This document shows positions 1-10,403 of a DNA stretch of 64,000 bases, one piece after another. Source of the stretch: Parasedimentitalea marina (GTDB taxonomy: Bacteria; Pseudomonadota; Alphaproteobacteria; Rhodobacterales; Rhodobacteraceae); the NCBI RefSeq assembly GCF_004006175.1, contig NZ_CP033219.1, positions 2,108,001 through 2,172,000 of the forward strand, in the 5' to 3' direction. The notes beneath the pieces were generated by a model that saw only the letters and a program-made list of their open reading frames with translations, was not told the origin of the DNA and made no database searches. The translations under genes and the position numbers were made by a program. Position 1 is the first letter of the stretch. Every line of letters begins with the position of its first letter.

Positions 1-2
1 AA

Positions 3-638
3 AACGCCAACAGCGCCTATACCAGTGCGGTCGACAATGGATCATTGATGAAATCGGCGGTTGATGCGATGGGAAACATTCAACAATCTTCCGCAGAAAT
101 CTCCAAAATCATTGATGTGATCGAGGACATTTCATTCCAGACGAATTTGTTGGCGCTGAACGCCGGTGTTGAAGCCGCCCGCGCAGGGGATAGTGGTCGT
201 GGCTTTGCGGTAGTTGCCGCCGAAGTGCGAGGCCTTGCTCAGCGCACGGCTGATGCCGCGAACCAAGTCAAAAGTCTAATTAGCACTAGTGCCATTCAGG
301 TTGATGAAGGTTCCACATTGGTGAATAGCGCGGGCAAAGCTCTGGAGGATATCGTTAAGAAGGTCTCGGTTACCAATGATTTGATTGGAAAAATATCGTC
401 GACCTCGACAGATCAGGCATCAGCGCTTTCGGAAATGGCAGATGCGCTAGGTTCGCTTGACAACGCGACACAAACCAACGCCGCTCTGGTCGAAGAAATG
501 TCAGCCCTCAGCATGACCATGGACTTGAAGGCACGCGATCTAGAAGCGACTTTGTCGCAGTACAGTTCAGGCGCAGATAACGAGTTTTCAGATGTTGTCG
601 ACATGAACAATGGAGCGACTTTTAGGGTTGCCAGTTAA
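3..638 (+). CDS. Methyl-accepting chemotaxis protein, C-terminal part (5' end outside window)
   Basis: This is the cytoplasmic signalling part of a chemoreceptor. Such proteins relay ligand or redox signals to the CheA kinase through CheW. The frame is open from the window edge, so sensor, membrane and HAMP parts lie upstream. The highly conserved hairpin tip is visible (IEDISFQTNLLALNAGVEAA, then RAGDSGRGFAVVAAEVR), followed by the heptad-rich descending helix rich in Ala, Ser and Thr. The C-terminal tail is short and acidic, and I see no NWETF-type CheR/CheB tether pentapeptide. The family call is secure. The ligand is unknown because the sensor is missing. The next gene is convergent, about 50 bp away. 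Confidence 0.93.
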   Translation, partial: NANSAYTSAVDNGSLMKSAVDAMGNIQQSSAEISKIIDVIEDISFQTNLLALNAGVEAARAGDSGRGFAVVAAEVRGLAQRTADAANQVKSLISTSAIQVDEGSTLVNSAGKALEDIVKKVSVTNDLIGKISSTSTDQASALSEMADALGSLDNATQTNAALVEEMSALSMTMDLKARDLEATLSQYSSGADNEFSDVVDMNNGATFRVAS

Positions 639-687
639 ATCTGTACAGCCCCCCGGCCAATATTGTGTTGGTCGGGGGCGGTGGCGT

Positions 688-1839
688 CTAAACGGCGTCA
701 AACCAAGGTTTTATGCGTGCCCTGACATGATGCCAAACCTCAGGTGCGCCCCGAAGAACCTTTTGGCCAACACGGGTGTCAATCTGATCAAGCGACACTT
801 GATATTCGACCCAGCTACCGCCGCCATTGAGCAGGTTTAACAACACAGGCTGAACGCGATCGATCGACTTGGCAAAAATAGCATCATGACTTTCAGCAGC
901 TTCGAATTCATGCCACAACGTATTAAATTCTGTATCCTGATCCTTGGGCAACAATCCAAACAGCCGCGTTGCTGCTGCCTCTTCCTTGGCTGCCAAAGCG
1001 ACTTGATCTATGTGCCCGTGAATGGGGGCATCGCCGGCGTCGATTTCCACGATATCATGCAGCAGAAGCATAATCATAACACGGTCGATATCAATATTGT
1101 CGGCGGAATGTTCTGCCAGCACCCACGCATAAAGCATAATGTGCCAGCTGTGTTCGGCTGAATTCTCACGCCGAGAGCCATTGCCCAAAAGTGTAGCTCG
1201 CAGAACCTGTTTTAGTCCGTCGGCCTCGTTTAGAAATGGCAGACGGCAGGTCAATGAGTCCAAGGTCTTAGCTGCAGGGCGGCCCAGCAACTCCTGGGCA
1301 TGCAAATAGGCCTCAGGAAATTCATGTTCGAGAGAAGCAGCACGTCCACCGTCCAGAGTATTCTTGACGATCTCAAGATGTTCTGGAACCGGACAAGCGC
1401 CATATAGAGTTTGAAATATTGGCTGGCAACGGTCTAGTTGTTTGGCGAACCGTGCATCGCTGGATTGATTGGTTTCGAACTCTTGCCACAGGGCAAGCAT
1501 ATCGGCACCTTGGTCATCCGGCAGTAAACCAAACAAGCGTTTTGCAGCCACTTGTTCAGCCTGAGCCACCGCATGCCAATTGGTTGCTTCATGAATGGGG
1601 TGGTCACCCACATCGATTTCAACCAAATCGTGGAGCAGCAGCATTTTGATAACACGGGCGATTTTGACATCCGGCGCCGCCAGGGGCGCTAGCACCAAAG
1701 CATAGAGCGCAAGGTGCCAGCTGTGCTCTGCCGAATTTTCACGCCGTGAACAATCCAGGATCAGATTGGCACGTTCCACTTGGCGCAATTTGTCCGCCTC
1801 TAAGAGGAATTCAAACTGCCCGTCTAACCGGCTCGTCAC
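688..1839 (-). CDS. Tandem HD-domain phosphohydrolase (two YfbR-like domains in one chain)
   Basis: The 383-aa protein is built from two homologous HD-superfamily domains, roughly residues 8-180 and 200-370, offset by about 191 residues. Each repeats SRRENSAEHSWH and then MLLLHD-VEID-GD-PIH, followed by a downstream FAK-(Q/S)-(L/I)DR motif. Putative metal ligands are H39/H70-D71/D136 in the first copy and H230/H261-D262/D327 in the second, so both copies look catalytically complete. Single-domain relatives (YfbR/HDDC2, about 190-200 aa) are 5'-deoxynucleotidases. That activity is inferred here. It is the last gene of a leftward three-gene operon and overlaps its upstream neighbour by 4 bp (ATGA), which implies translational coupling. 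Both domains are long enough to fold independently. Confidence 0.85.
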   Translation of the reverse strand: MTSRLDGQFEFLLEADKLRQVERANLILDCSRRENSAEHSWHLALYALVLAPLAAPDVKIARVIKMLLLHDLVEIDVGDHPIHEATNWHAVAQAEQVAAKRLFGLLPDDQGADMLALWQEFETNQSSDARFAKQLDRCQPIFQTLYGACPVPEHLEIVKNTLDGGRAASLEHEFPEAYLHAQELLGRPAAKTLDSLTCRLPFLNEADGLKQVLRATLLGNGSRRENSAEHSWHIMLYAWVLAEHSADNIDIDRVMIMLLLHDIVEIDAGDAPIHGHIDQVALAAKEEAAATRLFGLLPKDQDTEFNTLWHEFEAAESHDAIFAKSIDRVQPVLLNLLNGGGSWVEYQVSLDQIDTRVGQKVLRGAPEVWHHVRARIKPWFDAV

Positions 1840-2078
1840 GATTTTATGTCACCTTCAGTCGCGGCTTGGGCTTCGGCTATTTTCTTGTTCAGAAACTTGC
1901 GCGCAATGCGTTCAGCCAGGCGCACGCGCATTTCAGTTAGAAATGCTTCTTCCAACGTCTGGGAGGAAGCGGCCAAGACGCCGCTTACCTCCATGAACAA
2001 GCGGTCTTGACCAGTAGCGTCCTGCACTTTCATAGTGTCATCAGCCAATTGTTCGGCAAGCCGTTCAAGCGTCCCCAT
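1836..2078 (-). CDS. Small conserved-looking helical protein, unknown function
   Basis: This 80-aa product is predicted mostly alpha-helical with many charged residues (N-terminal MGTLERLAEQLADD, C-terminal ARKFLNKKIAEAQAA). It has no signal peptide, membrane segment, cysteine or metal motif. It is real by context: its start overlaps the stop of the upstream hydrolase by one base (TAATG) and its stop overlaps the start of the downstream HD protein by four bases, so the three genes are tightly coupled. I do not recognise the family. The operon position suggests it works with the hydrolase or HD protein, but nothing in the sequence shows how. Confidence 0.75.
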   Translation of the reverse strand: MGTLERLAEQLADDTMKVQDATGQDRLFMEVSGVLAASSQTLEEAFLTEMRVRLAERIARKFLNKKIAEAQAATEGDIKS

Positions 2079-2731
2079 TAGCGGGTGTTTTCTGTCAGGC
2101 GGCGTTTTACATAATCGGAGACATTCCCGATCATGTGGTCCATGTGAGGCTCCTGGAAAAAGTGGTCAGCGCCCTCAATTTCCTGATGGGTGATGGTAAT
2201 ACCCTTCTGCTCGTGCAGCTTGTTCACAAGATTCACAGTATCCGCCGGCGGGGCAACTCTGTCGGATGTGCCATTGATGATCAAACCCGAAGACGGGCAG
2301 GGCGCCAGAAACGAGAAGTCATACATATTGGCCGGTGGCGATACCGAAATGAACCCAGTGATCTCGGGACGGCGCATCAGCAACTGCATGCCGATCCACG
2401 AACCAAAGGAAAAACCAGCAACCCAACAATGTTTCGAATTGTTGTTCATCGACTGCAAATAATCGAGCGCCGAAGCCGCATCAGACAGCTCACCCACGCC
2501 TTGGTCATATTCGCCCTGGCTACGTCCAACACCGCGGAAGTTAAACCGCAATACGGTGAACCCCATATTATAGAACGCATAGTGGAGGTTATAGACCACC
2601 TTATTGTTCATGGTGCCGCCAAATTGTGGGTGCGGATGCAACACAATTGCGATGGGCGCGTCACGCTCTTTTTGAGGGTGATAGCGGCCTTCAAGGCGGC
2701 CTTCGGGTCCGGGAAAAATGACCTCAGGCAT
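2078..2731 (-). CDS. Alpha/beta hydrolase (COG2945-like)
   Basis: A 217-aa cytoplasmic alpha/beta hydrolase. The nucleophile elbow is GFSFG with Ser108, the likely acid is Asp157 in GTSDRVAPP, and the catalytic His is His190 in EGADHFF. The N-terminal HPHPQFGGTM stretch (residues 32-41) is the oxyanion/substrate loop typical of the small COG2945 group. Length fits that group and there is no signal peptide. It is the first gene of the leftward operon with the 80-aa protein and the tandem HD protein, and is divergent from iscR across about 190 bp. The substrate cannot be told from sequence. Confidence 0.85.
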   Translation of the reverse strand: MPEVIFPGPEGRLEGRYHPQKERDAPIAIVLHPHPQFGGTMNNKVVYNLHYAFYNMGFTVLRFNFRGVGRSQGEYDQGVGELSDAASALDYLQSMNNNSKHCWVAGFSFGSWIGMQLLMRRPEITGFISVSPPANMYDFSFLAPCPSSGLIINGTSDRVAPPADTVNLVNKLHEQKGITITHQEIEGADHFFQEPHMDHMIGNVSDYVKRRLTENTR

Positions 2732-2782
2732 GGGCAGTTGGATCCTATTCTTTTTTTGCGGGAGATGCCTGTCGGGTAATTC

Positions 2783-2819
2783 TTGACGAATTCCCTAAGG
2801 CACCTTAGAACGGTTCTAA
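2783..2819 (+). promoter_or_regulatory. iscR/suf promoter with overlapping palindromic operator
   Basis: A -35 hexamer TTGACG (2783-2788) is followed after exactly 17 bp by TAGAAC (2806-2811). The -10 lies inside a perfect inverted repeat, TTAGAAC-G-GTTCTAA (2805-2819). It is about 105 bp upstream of the iscR start. An IscR-type iron-responsive palindrome (the Iron-Rhodo-box of Rhodobacterales) is the natural reading. Overlap with the -10 implies repression of iscR and the suf genes when bound. The assignment of the binding protein is inference. Confidence 0.7.
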
Positions 2820-2924
2820 ATGTGGGCGCAGTATAAAAACCTTGCTCCGTCAGGCTGAGATACGCACTGACGCCGCTAAGGTCAATGTTTTCGCTGTGTT
2901 CAGGCCGATTGGAGTACGACAAAC

Positions 2925-3386
2925 ATGAAGCTTTCGACAAAAGGGCGCTATGCCATGGTTGCATTGGCCGATATTGCGTTGCAGCCCACGGATAAATTGG
3001 TCGTATTAGGAGACATTTCAAAACGCCAAGATGTCTCCTTACCCTATTTAGAACAACTATTCGTCAAGCTACGCCGTGCTGAGTTGGTTTGTTCAGTGCG
3101 AGGCCCTGGCGGTGGGTATCGTTTGGCGCGCCCTGCGTCGGAGATTCGTGTCGTTGAAATCCTATCTGCGGTGGACGAGACGGTGGATGCTATGCATAAG
3201 GGCGCCGGTGCGTCAGGGGGGACGTCTGGTAGTCGGGCGCAATCGCTTACGAACCGTTTGTGGGAGGGGTTAAGTGCACATGTGTATGTGTTCCTGCACC
3301 AAACACGGCTATCGGATATCATCAACAATGACCTCGCGCCCTGTCCTGCAGTGCCGGGATTGTTTTCAGTAGTTGACGCTGAATGA
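2925..3386 (+). CDS. iscR: IscR-like Rrf2-family regulator lacking the cluster-ligand cysteines
   Basis: This 153-aa Rrf2-family winged-helix regulator heads the suf gene set. Its N-terminus (MKLSTKGRYAMVALADIA) and GPGGGYRLARP wing match IscR closely. In E. coli IscR three cysteines and a histidine in the loop after the wing bind a [2Fe-2S] cluster. Here that loop (HKGAGASGGTSGSRAQS) has no cysteine at all, the only cysteines being in LVCSVRG and APCPAV. Rhodobacter sphaeroides IscR is known to have an atypical, cysteine-poor ligation scheme, so the loss looks like a lineage trait. It probably autoregulates through the palindrome at 2805-2819. Confidence 0.88.
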   Translation: MKLSTKGRYAMVALADIALQPTDKLVVLGDISKRQDVSLPYLEQLFVKLRRAELVCSVRGPGGGYRLARPASEIRVVEILSAVDETVDAMHKGAGASGGTSGSRAQSLTNRLWEGLSAHVYVFLHQTRLSDIINNDLAPCPAVPGLFSVVDAE

Positions 3387-3440
3387 GCAGTCAGAATTAC
3401 AGTCTGTTTATGGCGGACAAAACCGGGAAAACATGTATCT

Positions 3441-4484
3441 ATGACTAGGGTTTACCTGGATCACAATGCCACAACGATGTTACGGCCCGAAGCACGCGCT
3501 GCGATGATCGCGGCGATGGATGTTTGCGGCAATCCGTCTTCGGTCCACGGTGAGGGCCGCGCCGCCAAAGCACTGGTGGAGCGAGCTCGCGCTCAAGTGT
3601 CCTCAGCCTTTGGGGCGGATGGGGCGGATATAGTGTTCACGTCAGGATCAACTGAAGGCGCCTTACTCGCCTGTGGTGACCAAAAATTACATGGTTCTGC
3701 ACTTGAACATGATGCTGTAAGGTCTTGGATTTCTGAGGATCTACCCGTAAGTCACAACGGAGCCGTGACAGTTGAGCAGCCTAACCGTACGGCTCTGCAG
3801 CTTGCCAATTCTGAAACCGGTATCCTTCAGATCCTGCCACAGGGGTTGGCCGTTTCCGACGCAACACAAGCATTTGGAAAGCTTCCTATTGCCTTCAATT
3901 GGTTAGGCGTAACACGCGCTCTCATTTCGGCGCATAAACTGGGGGGGCCTAAGGGAACCGGCGCTGTTGTTTTGAAGCGTGGAACCGAGCTGGCCACTCA
4001 GATCAAAGGTGGAGGTCAGGAAATGGGGCGCCGCGGCGGTACTGAAAACGTTATCGGAATAGCAGGCTTTGGCGCTGCATCCGAAGCCGCTGCCCGTGAC
4101 TTGGCTGATGGCGTGTGGGAACGCGTTGAAGCCCTGCGAAATATGCTGGAGCAGGCCCTTGTGGCTGGAACTCAAAACACTATTTTTGTGGGGCAATCAG
4201 TTCCCCGCCTGCCAAATACACTGTGTTTCGCTACTCCCGGTTGGAAAGGCGAGACCCAAGTTATGCAAATGGACCTGGCTGGTTATGCAATCAGCGCCGG
4301 ATCGGCTTGCTCTAGCGGCAAGGTCCGCGGAAGCGCCGTGCTGACGGCCATGGGATACGACGAAATCACAGCTCAGAGCGCCATTCGTGTGTCGCTGGGC
4401 CCCGAAACAAGCGAAAGCGATGTGCTGCGATTTGCAGACACGTGGCTGGCAAAAGAAAAGACTTATCGCGCCCGGGTGGCGTGA
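3441..4484 (+). CDS. Cysteine desulfurase, IscS/NifS-like class V aminotransferase
   Basis: A PLP-dependent cysteine desulfurase of 347 aa that supplies persulfide sulfur for Fe-S assembly. The N-terminal YLDHNATT motif, the PLP lysine in [10 protein letters not shown], the RRGGTEN motif and the catalytic loop [11 protein letters not shown] with its active cysteine are all present. It is shorter than E. coli IscS (about 404 aa), as is common for the copy in alphaproteobacterial suf operons. It lies 54 bp after iscR and 16 bp before sufB, so it is in the operon. The window thus has two desulfurases in one operon, this one and the SufS type at 8816. Confidence 0.9.
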   Translation: MTRVYLDHNATTMLRPEARAAMIAAMDVCGNPSSVHGEGRAAKALVERARAQVSSAFGADGADIVFTSGSTEGALLACGDQKLHGSALEHDAVRSWISEDLPVSHNGAVTVEQPNRTALQLANSETGILQILPQGLAVSDATQAFGKLPIAFNWLGVTRALISAHKLGGPKGTGAVVLKRGTELATQIKGGGQEMGRRGGTENVIGIAGFGAASEAAARDLADGVWERVEALRNMLEQALVAGTQNTIFVGQSVPRLPNTLCFATPGWKGETQVMQMDLAGYAISAGSACSSGKVRGSAVLTAMGYDEITAQSAIRVSLGPETSESDVLRFADTWLAKEKTYRARVA

Positions 4485-4500
4485 GCAAAGGAGACCTAAA

Positions 4501-6024
<1,524 letters not shown>

Positions 6025-6031
6025 CCGCAGC

Positions 6032-6049
6032 CGCCAGGTTTTCCTGGCG
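6032..6049 (+). other. Hairpin between sufB and sufC
   Basis: CGCCAGG-TTTT-CCTGGCG is a perfect 7-bp stem starting 7 bp after the sufB stop. There is no following T-run, so it is more likely an mRNA-processing or partial attenuation structure within the suf transcript than a full terminator. The rest of the 150-bp gap holds a short palindrome GGTCCGGACC and no gene that I can see. Confidence 0.55.
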
Positions 6050-6176
6050 CAATGGAAATTTTACTGGTCGGTTCAACTGACCAAAGAAGGATGAACGCTT
6101 TGGTGCATACTGAGGTCCGACCACAGGTCCGGACCCGCTCCGAAGCCCAATGAACATTCGCGACAAGGAGCGAAAA

Positions 6177-6932
6177 ATGCTGAATATTAATAACCTGCAC
6201 GTCCAACTTGAAGATGAAGACAAGCAAATCCTCAAGGGCGTCGACTTGACCGTAGAAGCCGGCAAAGTGCATGCCATCATGGGGCCAAACGGATCCGGAA
6301 AGTCTACATTGTCCTATGTGCTGTCAGGCAAGGGTGGCTACGTTGTCACCGAGGGGACTGCGTCCCTTGATGGTCAGGACTTGTTGGATTTAGAGGCCGA
6401 AGAACGTGCCGCTGCCGGTCTGTTTCTGGCTTTCCAATATCCAGTTGAAATTCCGGGTGTTGGCAACATGACCTTTTTGCGCACCGCTGTGAATGCGCAA
6501 CGTAAAGCGCGCGGTGAAGACGAAATGAGCGCGGCTGAATTTCTGAAGGAAGTGCGTGCCACAGCCAAATCGTTGAAAATTGACGCTGACATGTTGAAGC
6601 GACCAGTCAACGTAGGGTTCTCAGGCGGAGAGAAAAAGCGGAACGAAATCCTACAGATGGCGATGCTTTCTCCAAAAATGTGCATCTTGGACGAAACAGA
6701 TTCCGGGCTGGATGTTGATGCTATGAAATTGGTTGCCGAAGGTGTGAATGCGCTGCGTGACGGAAAACGCGGGTTTCTTGTGATCACACACTATCAACGG
6801 TTGCTGGATCACATTAAGCCCGATGTGGTGCATATTATGGCCAATGGCCGCATCATCAAATCCGGCGGACCAGAGCTGGCTTTAGAAGTTGAAAACAACG
6901 GCTATGCCGACATCTTGGCTGAGGTAGAGTAA
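6177..6932 (+). CDS. sufC: Fe-S assembly ATPase SufC
   Basis: SufC is the ABC-type ATPase of the SufBCD scaffold. The start at 6177 (MLNINNLHVQ, 251 aa) is preferred over an in-frame ATG 27 bp upstream because AAGGAG lies 7-8 bp before it. Walker A is GPNGSGKSTL, the signature is FSGGEKKRNE and Walker B is MCILDETDSGLDVDA; the Asp-Glu-Thr-Asp variant is the SufC hallmark. The stop codon is immediately followed by the sufD start (TAAATG), so the two are translationally coupled. Confidence 0.96.
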   Translation: MLNINNLHVQLEDEDKQILKGVDLTVEAGKVHAIMGPNGSGKSTLSYVLSGKGGYVVTEGTASLDGQDLLDLEAEERAAAGLFLAFQYPVEIPGVGNMTFLRTAVNAQRKARGEDEMSAAEFLKEVRATAKSLKIDADMLKRPVNVGFSGGEKKRNEILQMAMLSPKMCILDETDSGLDVDAMKLVAEGVNALRDGKRGFLVITHYQRLLDHIKPDVVHIMANGRIIKSGGPELALEVENNGYADILAEVE

Positions 6933-8213
6933 ATGGCTCTGCCTGATCTGAAACGAACCGCCACCGAGGCCCGTTTGGCTGAACTAACAATGCCGGTTGG
7001 CGGATGTTTGGCCGAGGCACGTCGGGCCGCTTTGTCACGGGTTCAAACCATGGGGTTGCCTGGTCGCCGGGACGAGTATTGGAAATACACCCGTCCGGAA
7101 ACACTGGTCCAGAGTACGGCACCAAAGGCCGCCGTATTCGTTCACGACGAAGCGCCGATATTTGAAAATTTCGACTGCTTGAAAATCGTGTTTGTCGACG
7201 GTGTTTTTGATGTAGAGGCTTCAGATAATCTGAAGCTTGAGGGTGTCCAGATTGATCGACTCTCGGATCTGGTCACACAAGACATCCATTGGGCCAAAGA
7301 CTTGTACGGCGTTCTTGAAGCGCGGGGGCAAGATCCTGTGTTCCGCCCACTGGCTGCTCTGAACACTGCGTTTGCCGATGACGGGGTTGCAATCCGGGTG
7401 ACCGGAAAGCCGAGCAAGCCAATAAATCTCATTTACAATCACAACGCCGAAGAATCGGATGGCATGTTACACCATGTCATTCGGGTTGAATCCGGCGCCG
7501 AGGCTACAGTGCTTGAAAACGGTCCTGCCGCCGCACGGTTCAATAAGTGCAGCGAAATTGACATCGCTGACGGAGGCGCTTTGCATATGATCTGTGCCCA
7601 AGGCCGAGATCATGAACGTCGCGCTGCAACTCATCTGTTCGCACGTTTGGGTAAGGACTCGGTTTTCAAATGCTTCACACTGACCGTCAACGGTGTGTTG
7701 ACACGTAATGAAACAGTCGTTGAATTGCTCGGCGATGATGCCATCGTTCATGTTGCCGGCGCCTGCGTCGGGGATGGCGATTTCCATCACGACGACACAG
7801 TGTTCATCACACACGTTGGCGAGAACTGCGAAAGCCGACAGGTTTTCAAAAAAGTACTTCGCAATGGGGCTACTGGCGTGTTCCAGGGGAAAATCTTGGT
7901 AAAAGCCAGCGCTCAGAAAACAGATGGTTATCAAATCAGCCAGGCGTTGATGCTAGATGATGACAGCCAGTTTTTGGCCAAGCCAGAACTGGAAATCTAT
8001 GCTGACGATGTTGCCTGCTCACATGGGTCGACCTCTGGCGCTATTGATGAAGAGGCTTTGTTTTACTTGCAAAGCCGAGGTGTGCCTCACAAAGATGCGA
8101 CCAACCTTTTAACATTGGCCTTTTTGGCCGAAGCTGTCGACGAAATTGGCAATCCGGATATCGTCGAAACGATTGTCAGCCGACTTGAAAGCTGGCTGAT
8201 CCGGCGCCTCTGA
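6933..8213 (+). CDS. sufD: Fe-S assembly scaffold protein SufD
   Basis: The 426-aa SufD partner of SufB. It begins directly after the sufC stop. The C-terminal half has the SufBD beta-helix with the FQGKILVKASAQKTDGYQ segment and the ACSHGSTSGAIDEEALFYLQ segment, which holds the conserved Cys-Ser-His near the SufB interface. The N-terminal part has the WKYTRP segment typical of SufD. Its TGA stop overlaps the ATG of the Yip1-family gene by one base. Confidence 0.95.
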   Translation: MALPDLKRTATEARLAELTMPVGGCLAEARRAALSRVQTMGLPGRRDEYWKYTRPETLVQSTAPKAAVFVHDEAPIFENFDCLKIVFVDGVFDVEASDNLKLEGVQIDRLSDLVTQDIHWAKDLYGVLEARGQDPVFRPLAALNTAFADDGVAIRVTGKPSKPINLIYNHNAEESDGMLHHVIRVESGAEATVLENGPAAARFNKCSEIDIADGGALHMICAQGRDHERRAATHLFARLGKDSVFKCFTLTVNGVLTRNETVVELLGDDAIVHVAGACVGDGDFHHDDTVFITHVGENCESRQVFKKVLRNGATGVFQGKILVKASAQKTDGYQISQALMLDDDSQFLAKPELEIYADDVACSHGSTSGAIDEEALFYLQSRGVPHKDATNLLTLAFLAEAVDEIGNPDIVETIVSRLESWLIRRL

Positions 8214-8698
8214 TGCCTGTAACAACAGACATAGTCGCTACATATAAGGGACCGCGCCGCGTTGTGGCGAGGATCCTGGCCATGGGGCCGCGGGAAGACC
8301 GTGCTTTGGCAATCCTTATGGGGGGCTGCGCACTGGCGTTTACAGCCCAAATGCCCCGGTTGGCCCGAGAGGCTCATTTTACTGGCCAAGATCTGAACAT
8401 GCTTCTAGGAGGAGCATTGTTTGGCCTGATCTTCATTGCCCCTTTAATTCTATATACACTCTCATGGGTGACCTACCTTGTGGCACGTGTTTTAGGTGGT
8501 AAGGGGGGCAGTTATGGCGCCAGGCTCGCTCTGTTTTGGGCATTTTTGGCGGCTAGCCCGCTGATGCTGCTCAACGGCCTCACAGCTGGATTTATCGGTC
8601 CGAGTCCCGCATTGTCCTTGGTCGGAGGGCTCTGGTTCGCGCTTTTCTGTTGGTTTTGGGTTTCTGGTCTAATTCAAGCCTATTGGATCGCTAAATGA
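8213..8698 (+). CDS. Yip1-family membrane protein in the suf operon
   Basis: A 161-aa integral membrane protein with about four hydrophobic helices (around residues 35-50, 63-90, 105-125 and 130-155). The signature resembles the YIP1 family that sits between sufD and sufS in many Rhodobacterales. Translation is coupled to sufD by a TGATG overlap. No catalytic motif is visible. Its role in Fe-S biogenesis is not established; membrane attachment of the SUF machinery would be a guess. Confidence 0.8.
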   Translation: MPVTTDIVATYKGPRRVVARILAMGPREDRALAILMGGCALAFTAQMPRLAREAHFTGQDLNMLLGGALFGLIFIAPLILYTLSWVTYLVARVLGGKGGSYGARLALFWAFLAASPLMLLNGLTAGFIGPSPALSLVGGLWFALFCWFWVSGLIQAYWIAK

Positions 8699-8815
8699 TA
8701 ATTCTCTGGCAGTCACTGGCTACGATGACACTGACATCGGTCAATCCTCATCCTGCGCCTACGCTGTCATTTCTACGAGGCCTAGCTCGGCCTTTCTCAC
8801 TGGGGCATTCTGCCA

Positions 8816-10036
8816 ATGTATGACGTAAACACAATTCGTGCTGATTTTCCGATCCTTTCTCGAGAGGTTAATGGCAAACCGCTGACTTATCTGGATAATG
8901 GAGCATCGGCACAAAAGCCAAAGGTGGTCATTGACGCAATTACCCGGGCCTACGCCGAGGAATACTCCAATGTTCACCGCGGCTTGCACTACCTATCTAA
9001 TCTTTCCACAGAGAGATACGAGGCCGTTAGGGGCACTATTTCAACCTTTCTGAACGCCGGTGATGAGAACACTATCGTGCTGAATTCCGGCACCACTGAG
9101 GGTATCAATTTGGTTGCCTACGCCTGGGCAATGCCGCGTTTCCAACCCGGAGACGAAATTGTGCTAAGCGTGATGGAGCACCATGCAAATATCGTTCCCT
9201 GGCACTTTCTTAGGGAACGACAGGGGATCGTGCTGAAGTGGGTGGATGTTCAACCAGACGGATCTCTGGATCCACAGGCGGTTATTGATGCAATCGGGGC
9301 CAAGACCAAACTGGTTGCTGTGACCCAGTGTTCGAATGTTTTGGGCACTGTCGTTGATGTCAAATCCATAACTCAAGGCGCCCATGCCAAGGGAGTTCCA
9401 GTCTTAGTTGATGGATCTCAAGGCGCAGTTCACATGCCTGTGGATGTGCAGGATATAGGTTGTGATTTCTATGCTATTACGGGCCATAAGTTATATGGTC
9501 CCTCCGGCTCCGGAGCCATTTTTATCCGGCCTGAGCGTATGGCAGAGATGCGCCCGTTCCTTGGTGGTGGGGACATGATTAAAGAGGTCAGCAAAGACCA
9601 CGTTTTGTATAATGATCCGCCTATGAAATTCGAAGCCGGCACGCCTGGTATTGTCCAAACTATCGGATTCGGTGTGGCGTTGGAGTACATGATGGGCTTG
9701 GGAATGGAAAATATTGCCTCCCATGAAGCCAGCCTTCGTGACTATGCAGAGAGCCGGTTCGCCGGATTGAATTGGTTCAATATACAAGGGCAAGCTTCTG
9801 GAAAGGCAGCTATATTTAGCTTCACTATGGACGGGGCTGCCCATTCGCATGACATCTCAACAATCCTTGATAAGCGCGGCGTCGCAGTACGGGCAGGTCA
9901 TCATTGCGCCGGACCGCTCATGGAGCATTTAGGAGTAACTGCAACCTGCAGGGCGTCCTTCGGGCTGTATAACACTACTGGAGAAATCGACACACTCATC
10001 GACTCTCTTGAATTGGCACATGATCTATTTTCATGA
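8816..10036 (+). CDS. sufS: Cysteine desulfurase SufS
   Basis: Group II cysteine desulfurase (406 aa) acting with the SufBCD complex. Motifs are YLDNGASAQKP at the N-terminus, the PLP lysine in TGHKLYGPSG, and the catalytic cysteine in RAGHHCAGPLM with the short active-site loop of the SufS type. It is 117 bp downstream of the Yip1 gene and is the last gene of the operon here. A strong hairpin follows at 10053. No SufT/DUF59 or A-type carrier gene comes after it, unlike the usual order in relatives. Confidence 0.95.
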   Translation: MYDVNTIRADFPILSREVNGKPLTYLDNGASAQKPKVVIDAITRAYAEEYSNVHRGLHYLSNLSTERYEAVRGTISTFLNAGDENTIVLNSGTTEGINLVAYAWAMPRFQPGDEIVLSVMEHHANIVPWHFLRERQGIVLKWVDVQPDGSLDPQAVIDAIGAKTKLVAVTQCSNVLGTVVDVKSITQGAHAKGVPVLVDGSQGAVHMPVDVQDIGCDFYAITGHKLYGPSGSGAIFIRPERMAEMRPFLGGGDMIKEVSKDHVLYNDPPMKFEAGTPGIVQTIGFGVALEYMMGLGMENIASHEASLRDYAESRFAGLNWFNIQGQASGKAAIFSFTMDGAAHSHDISTILDKRGVAVRAGHHCAGPLMEHLGVTATCRASFGLYNTTGEIDTLIDSLELAHDLFS

Positions 10037-10052
10037 TCATTGCGGCGTAAAA

Positions 10053-10080
10053 GTAATGGCGCCAGTTTTGGCGTCATTAC
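10053..10080 (+). terminator. Hairpin at the end of the suf operon
   Basis: GTAATGGCGCCA pairs with TTGGCGTCATTAC across a short loop, giving a stem of about 12 bp with one mismatch, 16 bp after the sufS stop. No uninterrupted T-run follows, but the position between a rightward operon and a leftward LysR gene supports a transcription end. Confidence 0.6.
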
Positions 10081-10403
10081 TAATTGCTTTCAAAAGTAAT
10101 TTACATAGACAAGTATTGTTGAAGTTCTATCTGACGAACTCAAGTTCAAGAAAAACATCTGCAAAATTGGGAATTTCTAACAGCGGATTAGGCGCTATCG
10201 TCATAGAAAGCAGGCAAAAGTATCAAAGTCGGGTGATTTAGGTGCGCTGATTTCGCACTCAAATAATGCAGTGAGCGGTGTTTCCTTGTGTAATGAACCA
10301 GTGTTCGGTTTCGGGCTGCGAACGGCATGATTAATACTGGCAATGAATTTGCTTTTGTTTGCCAGAACACTCAGCAACAATCGGATAGATTGGAGAGCGG
10401 TAA
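10081..10403. other. Intergenic stretch with no recognised gene
   Basis: About 320 bp between the end of the suf operon and the 3' end of the leftward LysR gene. It is AT-richer than the surroundings. Short frames on both strands have no recognisable product or ribosome-binding site. SufT/DUF59 or SufA genes often follow sufS in relatives; I find no remnant of either. Confidence 0.5.

Noticed and set aside
4387..4500. Upstream extension of the sufB frame
   Set aside because: It overlaps the desulfurase gene, lacks SufB-like sequence, and the start at 4501 has an ideal Shine-Dalgarno.
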